Of a stretch of 11,259 bases of DNA, positions 7,032 to 11,259 are shown one piece after another (within the stretch, counting starts at the first letter, position 1; the number at the start of each line of letters is the position of its first letter). This stretch comes from Candidatus Blautia equi (lineage in GTDB: Bacteria; Bacillota; Clostridia; Lachnospirales; Lachnospiraceae), in assembly GCA_018064695.1 (NCBI GenBank), contig JAGHUU010000201.1, positions 1 to 11,259 on the forward strand, written 5' to 3'. Position numbers and translations under genes: made by a program. The notes below the pieces were generated by a model that saw nothing but the letters and a program-made list of their open reading frames with translations, searched no databases and was not told the DNA's origin.

Positions 7032-7138
7032 ATATCATAAGAACCAGCCGGGTTCTGCTTCGCCGGAAAAACCGGAGAGCGGAATATCTGATCTGAAGAC
7101 CGGCGAATATATTTTGCGGTTCTTGTGATATAAAAGGG
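7025..7138 (+). other. Long-range inverted repeat enclosing nested hairpins (structured intercistronic RNA)
   Basis: The 21-base arms 7025-7045 and 7118-7138 pair completely except for one T-G wobble. Inside, an 8-bp perfect stem (7059-7066 with 7100-7107) encloses about 33 bases. A competing hairpin (7040-7045 with 7051-7056) uses the same GAACC as the outer arm. The outer arm also takes the last three bases and the U tail of the preceding terminator hairpin, so the two structures cannot both form fully. It ends about 15-50 bases before the permease start. It could be an RNA processing or attenuation element, or a MITE-like insertion with 21-bp terminal repeats. No known riboswitch class was recognised. 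Confidence 0.65.
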
Positions 7139-7191
7139 AAAGATCATGCGATATGGGAGGAAATAAATCCGTGGGAAAGGAAGGATCACGT

Positions 7192-8121
7192 ATGGCAAAG
7201 AGCAATAAAAAACAGGCTATTACGATGAAAGAGATTAAAAGACAGAAATTTCTTTTAATCTGGTCTGCCGTTTTTGTTATTTACGGTATTATTTTCTATT
7301 ATGTTCCGCTTGGCGGCTGGATCATGGCATTCCAGCACTATAAACCAAAAACAGGTCTTCTTCATTCCAAGTTTGTTGGTCTGGACAAGTTTAAATTCCT
7401 GTTTTACGATGATGTATTCCTGAAGGTTATCAGAAATACACTGGCTATGGGTATTCTTACCCTGGTAGCTACCTTTATTATGGCGATTGCATTCGCTATT
7501 CTTCTGAACGAAGTTAAGAGCATGTTTGCGAAAAAGGCGATCCAGACTATCTCCTATCTTCCACACTTCCTCTCCTGGATCATCGTGTGTGGTATCCTGC
7601 ATGATGCTTTATCCGGAAGCGGTATTGTGAACGAGGTTCTGGTAGGTCTTCATATTCTGAAAACGCCAATCAACTTTTTTGCCCATCCGGGTTATTTCTG
7701 GCCGATCGTTGCTTTTGCAAACGTCTGGAAAGAGACCGGCTGGAACGCAATTATTTATCTTGCTGCAATCACTTCCATCGATCCGTGCCTTTATGAGGCA
7801 GCTTCCATCGACGGCGGCGGCAGATGGGCAAAGATCAGACATATCACTCTTCCTGGTATTCGTCCTACCATCATGATCCTTCTCATCATGAACATCGGTA
7901 ACGTTCTTAATACCAGTTTCGAGATCCCATACCTGTTAGGTAACGGCCTCATCAAGAGTGTATCCGATACCATCGATATCTACGTTCTTACCTGGGGTAT
8001 CAGCCAGAGTGACTACTCTCTCGGTACAGCAGCCGGTATCTTCAAGAGTATCGTAAGTATCGTGCTGATTCTCATTGCTAACTCAGTTGCTAAGCGCTCC
8101 GGCGGCGAGCGTCTGTTCTAA
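7192..8121 (+). CDS. Carbohydrate ABC transporter permease, LplB/YteP-type
   Basis: This inner-membrane permease subunit forms the channel with the next gene's product. It shows about six hydrophobic helices. The first (FLLIWSAVFVIYGIIFYYVP) is followed by the family-typical GGWIMAFQHYKP. The EAA loop that contacts the ATPase is near residues 201-220 (YEAASIDGGGRWAKIRHITL), with intact G and P. I chose ATG 7192 because AAGGAAGGA stands 6 bases upstream, giving 309 residues. GTG 7171 (with GGGAGG at 7155-7160) and ATG 7153 are in-frame alternatives adding 7 and 13 residues. It lies behind the structured spacer and 18 bases before the second permease. No ATP-binding gene is linked, as in other CUT1 systems served by a shared ATPase. 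Family is sure, substrate unknown. Confidence 0.93.
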   Translation: MAKSNKKQAITMKEIKRQKFLLIWSAVFVIYGIIFYYVPLGGWIMAFQHYKPKTGLLHSKFVGLDKFKFLFYDDVFLKVIRNTLAMGILTLVATFIMAIAFAILLNEVKSMFAKKAIQTISYLPHFLSWIIVCGILHDALSGSGIVNEVLVGLHILKTPINFFAHPGYFWPIVAFANVWKETGWNAIIYLAAITSIDPCLYEAASIDGGGRWAKIRHITLPGIRPTIMILLIMNIGNVLNTSFEIPYLLGNGLIKSVSDTIDIYVLTWGISQSDYSLGTAAGIFKSIVSIVLILIANSVAKRSGGERLF

Positions 8122-8139
8122 GGGTGGAGGTGTATGACG

Positions 8140-9024
8140 ATGAAGAAAAGATCTTTTGCTGATATTGCATTTACCATCTGCAACTCTCTCTTTATGATTG
8201 CGTTTGTAGTGATTACCCTGTACCCTGTACTGAATACCGTAGCCATCTCCCTGAATGATGGTATCGATGCGGTTCGTGGTAATATTCATCTTCTTCCACG
8301 TGCATTTACCTGGAAGAACTACGGCACTGTATTAAGAAAACAGAACATCGTGACCGGTGCTTATATTTCCGTAGCAAGAACAATTCTTGGTACTCTGATC
8401 GCTCTGGTTGCTAACGCTCTGCTTTCCTACATTGTCAGCCGTAAACGTTTCATGTTCCGTTCCCAGCTGTCTCTGTTCTGGGTTATCACCATGTATGTAA
8501 ACGGTGGTATGGTTCCGATCCTTCTTCTTTATAAGAGCCTCGGCCTTACCAATACCTTCTGGGTATATATCTTCCCTGGTATTATCGGTGCATTTAACAT
8601 GCTGGTTATGAGAACCTATATGGAAGGTCTTCCGGATGCACTGGAAGAGTCCGCACAGCTTGACGGTGCAGGTTATATGACCATTTTCGTTAAGATCATT
8701 TCCCCACTGTGTAAACCAATTTACGCTACCGTAGCTCTTTTCGTAGCGGTTGGTCAGTGGAACTCCTGGTTTGATGCTATGCTGTACAACCGTATGAAGG
8801 ATGAGTACACTACTCTTCAGTTCGAGCTGATGAAGTTGCTGTCTTCCGTTATGCAGCAGAGTGGTAGTGCTACCAACCAGAGCACAACTGCTGTATCTGC
8901 AGTAACGCCTACTTCTGTACGTGCAGCTGCTACCGTAGTTACCATGCTCCCAATTATCTGTCTGTATCCTTTCCTGCAGAGATATTTCGTAGCCGGTCTT
9001 ACTATCGGTGGTGTTAAAGAGTAA
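8140..9024 (+). CDS. Carbohydrate ABC transporter permease, LplC/YtcP-type (MalG-like)
   Basis: This is the second permease of the heterodimeric channel, with about six transmembrane helices. Typical YtcP-family segments are ITLYPVLNTVAISLND, MYVNGGMVPILLLYKSLGL, the EAA loop at about residues 168-190 (EESAQLDGAGYMTIFVKIIS), the VGQWNSWFDAM segment after it, and the C-terminal YPFLQRYFVAGLTIGGVKE ending. The length of about 295 residues is normal. The ribosome site GGAGG (8126-8130) is only 3 bases from ATG 8134 but 9 bases from ATG 8140, so 8140 is preferred; the other start would add Met-Thr. It is the last gene of the operon, closed by a long-stem terminator. The GSATNQSTTAVSAVTPTSVR stretch before the last helix is the usual family variable loop. 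Confidence 0.93.
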   Translation: MKKRSFADIAFTICNSLFMIAFVVITLYPVLNTVAISLNDGIDAVRGNIHLLPRAFTWKNYGTVLRKQNIVTGAYISVARTILGTLIALVANALLSYIVSRKRFMFRSQLSLFWVITMYVNGGMVPILLLYKSLGLTNTFWVYIFPGIIGAFNMLVMRTYMEGLPDALEESAQLDGAGYMTIFVKIISPLCKPIYATVALFVAVGQWNSWFDAMLYNRMKDEYTTLQFELMKLLSSVMQQSGSATNQSTTAVSAVTPTSVRAAATVVTMLPIICLYPFLQRYFVAGLTIGGVKE

Positions 9025-9053
9025 TCTTTCTTTTTCCTTTTTATATTAAGTTT

Positions 9054-9106
9054 ACGCAGAAGAAACTGTTCGGCTACTTAGGGTGGTCGGGCAGTTTTTT
9101 CTGTGT
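9054..9106 (+). terminator. Long-stem terminator of the transporter operon
   Basis: Bases 9054-9077 pair with 9083-9106 in an uninterrupted 24-bp stem (counting several G-T wobbles), with a TTAGG loop. A run of six T (9095-9100) lies in the descending arm, so the upper 12 bp plus the T run form a normal terminator. It lies 30 bases behind the stop of the last permease and isolates the ABC-F gene. Confidence 0.85.
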
Positions 9107-9154
9107 TAATATATGATGTAAAACAGAACCTATCAAACAGAAAAAGGTATTACA

Positions 9155-11038
9155 ATGCTATATCAGATTAATAACGGAAGTGTCTCTGTAGGGGGCACGG
9201 AGATTTTATCGCATCTGGACTTTGAGATCAAAGGACAGGAGAAGATTGCGATCGTTGGAAGAAACGGTGCGGGAAAGACCACCCTGCTGCGGCTGATCGC
9301 AGGGGAACTGGAGCTGGACCGTGATGATAAGAGAAATGGTCCTGGGATCTTAAGCTCCAGGAAAGTTACGATTGGATATCTGACACAGAACCAGGCCGGG
9401 GATGGCGAGAAGACCGTGGAGGAGATCCTGTTGGAAGGATGCCCTTCCGGAGATCTCTTTTCCAGAGAACGGTTTGAGTATGAGATGGAATATGACCGGA
9501 TCTTCACCGGGTTTGGCTTTCAGGCGGAGGAGAAGAAGCGTAAGCTGGGCTCTTTTTCCGGAGGAGAACAGACCAAGATCGCACTGATCCGGCTGCTGCT
9601 TTTAAAACCGGATATCCTGCTTCTGGATGAGCCAACCAACCATCTGGATATTCAGACCGTGGAATGGCTGGAAGGTTATATGAAAAAGTACGACCGCGCG
9701 GTGGTGTTTGTCTCCCATGACAGATTCTTTCTGGACCAGGTCGTGGATGTGGTATACGAGCTGAACCACGGTAAGCTGAAGCGCTATGCCGGGAATTACA
9801 CCGCATACCGCCTGCAGAAGAGGAAGGATCTGGCTTCGGCTAAGAAAGCCTACGAGCGGCAGCAGGAGGAGATCCACAGGCTGAATGATCTCATTGAAAA
9901 GTTCAAGCATAAACCGAAAAAGGCTGCTTTTGCCAGAAGCAGGAAGAAGATCATTGAGAGAATGGAGAAGATCGATCCGCCGGAGGAGGATGATGTGCAT
10001 ATCTTTGCCGGGGATATTGAGCCTTTGATCCCGGGCAGCAAGTGGGTGTTTGAGGCGGAGCATCTGAAGATCGGTTATCAGAAGGTGCTTCTGGAGCTGT
10101 CTCTCCGGGTGAGAAAAGGACAGAAGATCGGCATCATTGGAGAGAACGGTGTAGGTAAGTCTACGTTTCTTAAGACCGTGGCAGGGCTGATTCCGCCAAT
10201 GAAGGGGAAATGTATTCTTGGCAATAATACGACTATAGGGTATTTTGACCAGCAATCGGCGGCCCTGGAATCAGAGAAGCAGGTGGTGGAGCATTTCCAC
10301 GAGCTGTTTCCGGTGATGACGGAGAAGGAAGTGCGGCAGGCGCTGGGCGCGTATCTTTTTTCCGGAAAAATGGCTTCCACAAAGGTCAGCGGTCTTTCCG
10401 GCGGTGAAAAATCCAGGCTGGTGCTGGCGGAGCTGTTAAACAGCAAACCAAACCTGCTGATTCTGGACGAACCAACCAATCACATGGATGTGCAGGCTAA
10501 GGAGACGCTGGAGTCAGCTTTTCAGAGCTATAAGGGAACGATTCTTTTTGTATCCCACGACCGCTATTTTATTCAGCAGGTGGCGGATGCCATTCTGGTT
10601 TTTCAGGATAAAAAGAGCAGCGGACCGGATGCGGAGTACGGCAGCGTGATGTACTATCCTTTTGGATATGAGCATTATCTTTCCCATTGCAGGAAGGAAG
10701 AGGGGGCAGAGTTATCTGCCATTCTTCGCGCAGAAGATCAGGCTCTGGTGGCAGGCTTAAAGGCAGTTCCTAAGGGGGAAAAGCGCTATGTGAAGGAGAT
10801 GAGCTCTGACGAGGCTTATCTTGACTGGCAGCTGAGACTCCGCGGCGAACAGCTGGAGGAAAGCCGCAGGCAGGTGGAAGTGCTGTCTGAAAAATATGAA
10901 GAACTGCTGGAACAGATGCTGTGGAGTGAGGAGCTGGAAAGTGTGGAAAAGGCTCTCTCAGAAGCCTGCGACCTGTGGACAGAAAAGTGCCTGGACTGGA
11001 TGGAGATGTGGCAGGAGTTTAAGAGCTTTCGCTCATGA
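9155..11038 (+). CDS. ABC-F family ATPase (ribosome-associated, translation factor or antibiotic-resistance type)
   Basis: ABC-F proteins are soluble tandem-ATPase proteins that act at the ribosome E site in translation or antibiotic protection. The 627 residues hold two complete nucleotide-binding domains. The first has Walker A at 35-43 (GRNGAGKTT), signature FSGGEQ at 134-139, Walker B at 153-159 (DILLLDE) with PTNHLD, and the His switch in VSHDR at 186-190. The second has GENGVGKST at 329-337, LSGGEK at 414-419, LLILDE at 434-439 and VSHDR at 466-470. A basic P-site tRNA-interaction linker lies at about 209-300 (FARSRKKIIERMEKI). No membrane segment exists, so it is not a transporter. A helical, acidic extension of about 115 residues follows the second domain. 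The start has AAAAAGG 7 bases upstream. It is probably transcribed alone; a promoter was not clear. The subfamily cannot be settled by eye. Confidence 0.93.
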   Translation: MLYQINNGSVSVGGTEILSHLDFEIKGQEKIAIVGRNGAGKTTLLRLIAGELELDRDDKRNGPGILSSRKVTIGYLTQNQAGDGEKTVEEILLEGCPSGDLFSRERFEYEMEYDRIFTGFGFQAEEKKRKLGSFSGGEQTKIALIRLLLLKPDILLLDEPTNHLDIQTVEWLEGYMKKYDRAVVFVSHDRFFLDQVVDVVYELNHGKLKRYAGNYTAYRLQKRKDLASAKKAYERQQEEIHRLNDLIEKFKHKPKKAAFARSRKKIIERMEKIDPPEEDDVHIFAGDIEPLIPGSKWVFEAEHLKIGYQKVLLELSLRVRKGQKIGIIGENGVGKSTFLKTVAGLIPPMKGKCILGNNTTIGYFDQQSAALESEKQVVEHFHELFPVMTEKEVRQALGAYLFSGKMASTKVSGLSGGEKSRLVLAELLNSKPNLLILDEPTNHMDVQAKETLESAFQSYKGTILFVSHDRYFIQQVADAILVFQDKKSSGPDAEYGSVMYYPFGYEHYLSHCRKEEGAELSAILRAEDQALVAGLKAVPKGEKRYVKEMSSDEAYLDWQLRLRGEQLEESRRQVEVLSEKYEELLEQMLWSEELESVEKALSEACDLWTEKCLDWMEMWQEFKSFRS

Positions 11039-11068
11039 TGCAGCTGATAAATAAAGGAGAGAAGAAAG

Positions 11069-11259
11069 ATGGATTTCTTGATAGAGTTTTTACTTGAGAT
11101 AGTATTGGAAGGATGTTTCATGCTTTCAACAGAAAAGAAAGTGCCGCTGGCCATCAGAATCCTGCTGGGAACAGTGCTGGCAGCCATTTATCTGCTGTTG
11201 GTAGGGGCAATCGTATACCTGGCTATCAGCAATCACAGTATTCTTATGTTTGTTATGGC
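11069..11259 (+). CDS. Small membrane protein, hypothetical, cut by the window end
   Basis: An open frame starts at ATG 11069 with AAAGGAGAG about 9 bases upstream and runs off the window after 63 codons. The translation begins MDFLIEFLLEIVLEGCFMLS, then a short charged segment (TEKKVPLA) and a hydrophobic helix (RILLGTVLAAIYLLLVGAIV) continuing as YLAISNHSILMFVMA. It looks like a small integral membrane protein of a type often seen in Clostridia, but I do not recognise a family. It begins 30 bases after the ABC-F stop in the same direction without a visible terminator between them, so the two may be co-transcribed. Confidence 0.7.
   Translation, partial: MDFLIEFLLEIVLEGCFMLSTEKKVPLAIRILLGTVLAAIYLLLVGAIVYLAISNHSILMFVM

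Noticed and set aside
7025..7138. A known metabolite riboswitch
   Set aside because: None of the conserved core sequences of common classes was recognised; only inverted repeats are seen.
6326..7198. Minus-strand open frame of 290 residues across the binding protein end and structured spacer
   Set aside because: It is antisense to a clear gene and crosses strong hairpins, and its protein shows no domain.
9107..9154. Promoter for the ABC-F gene (TATGAT at 9112-9117)
   Set aside because: No acceptable -35 is visible; the 17-base spacing falls inside the terminator stem, so the site was not called.

Overview
The window looks like chromosomal DNA of a Gram-positive, low-to-moderate GC gut-type Clostridia, most likely a Lachnospiraceae (inference). 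The grounds are strong AGGAGG-type ribosome binding sites, U-tailed hairpin terminators, a YesM/YesN-type two-component pair with an LplB/YtcP-type sugar ABC transporter, and the style of the ABC-F and small membrane proteins. No rRNA, tRNA, CRISPR array, transposase or phage gene was seen.

Left part, minus strand (about 1-1500): a long near-perfect palindrome (52-141) lies directly behind a gene for an ABC_sub_bind (TrpX-like) substrate-binding protein (150-1160). That gene has its own promoter candidate and no permease or ATPase next to it. Upstream is a 68-residue Cro/C1-type regulator (1267-1473), divergent from the next operon.

Central part, plus strand (about 1550-9106): a consensus-like sigma-A promoter drives a sensor histidine kinase (1663-3435, TTG start) and, one base later, an AraC-type response regulator (3437-5032), closed by a strong terminator. 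A 180-base regulatory gap with direct repeats follows. Then come a highly expressed-looking solute-binding protein (5291-6949), an elaborate 200-base structured spacer, and two permeases (7192-8121, 8140-9024), closed by a 24-bp-stem terminator. The likely logic is that the kinase senses an extracellular sugar or related ligand. The response regulator then activates the transporter genes, and the binding protein plus two permeases import the oligosaccharide. The ATPase is absent here and is probably a shared MsiK/UgpC-type protein encoded elsewhere. Substrate is unknown, as no glycosidase is in the window.

Right part (about 9107-11259): a monocistronic-looking ABC-F ATPase (9155-11038) with a C-terminal helical extension, then the start of a small membrane protein cut by the window end.

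Overall this is a recognisable carbohydrate-uptake locus, not a clearly new system. The points most worth a second look are the structured spacer between binding protein and permeases, the apparent Cys-to-Ala lipobox in the main binding protein, the direct repeats upstream of its promoter, and the palindromic repeat with a possible half copy in the kinase leader.
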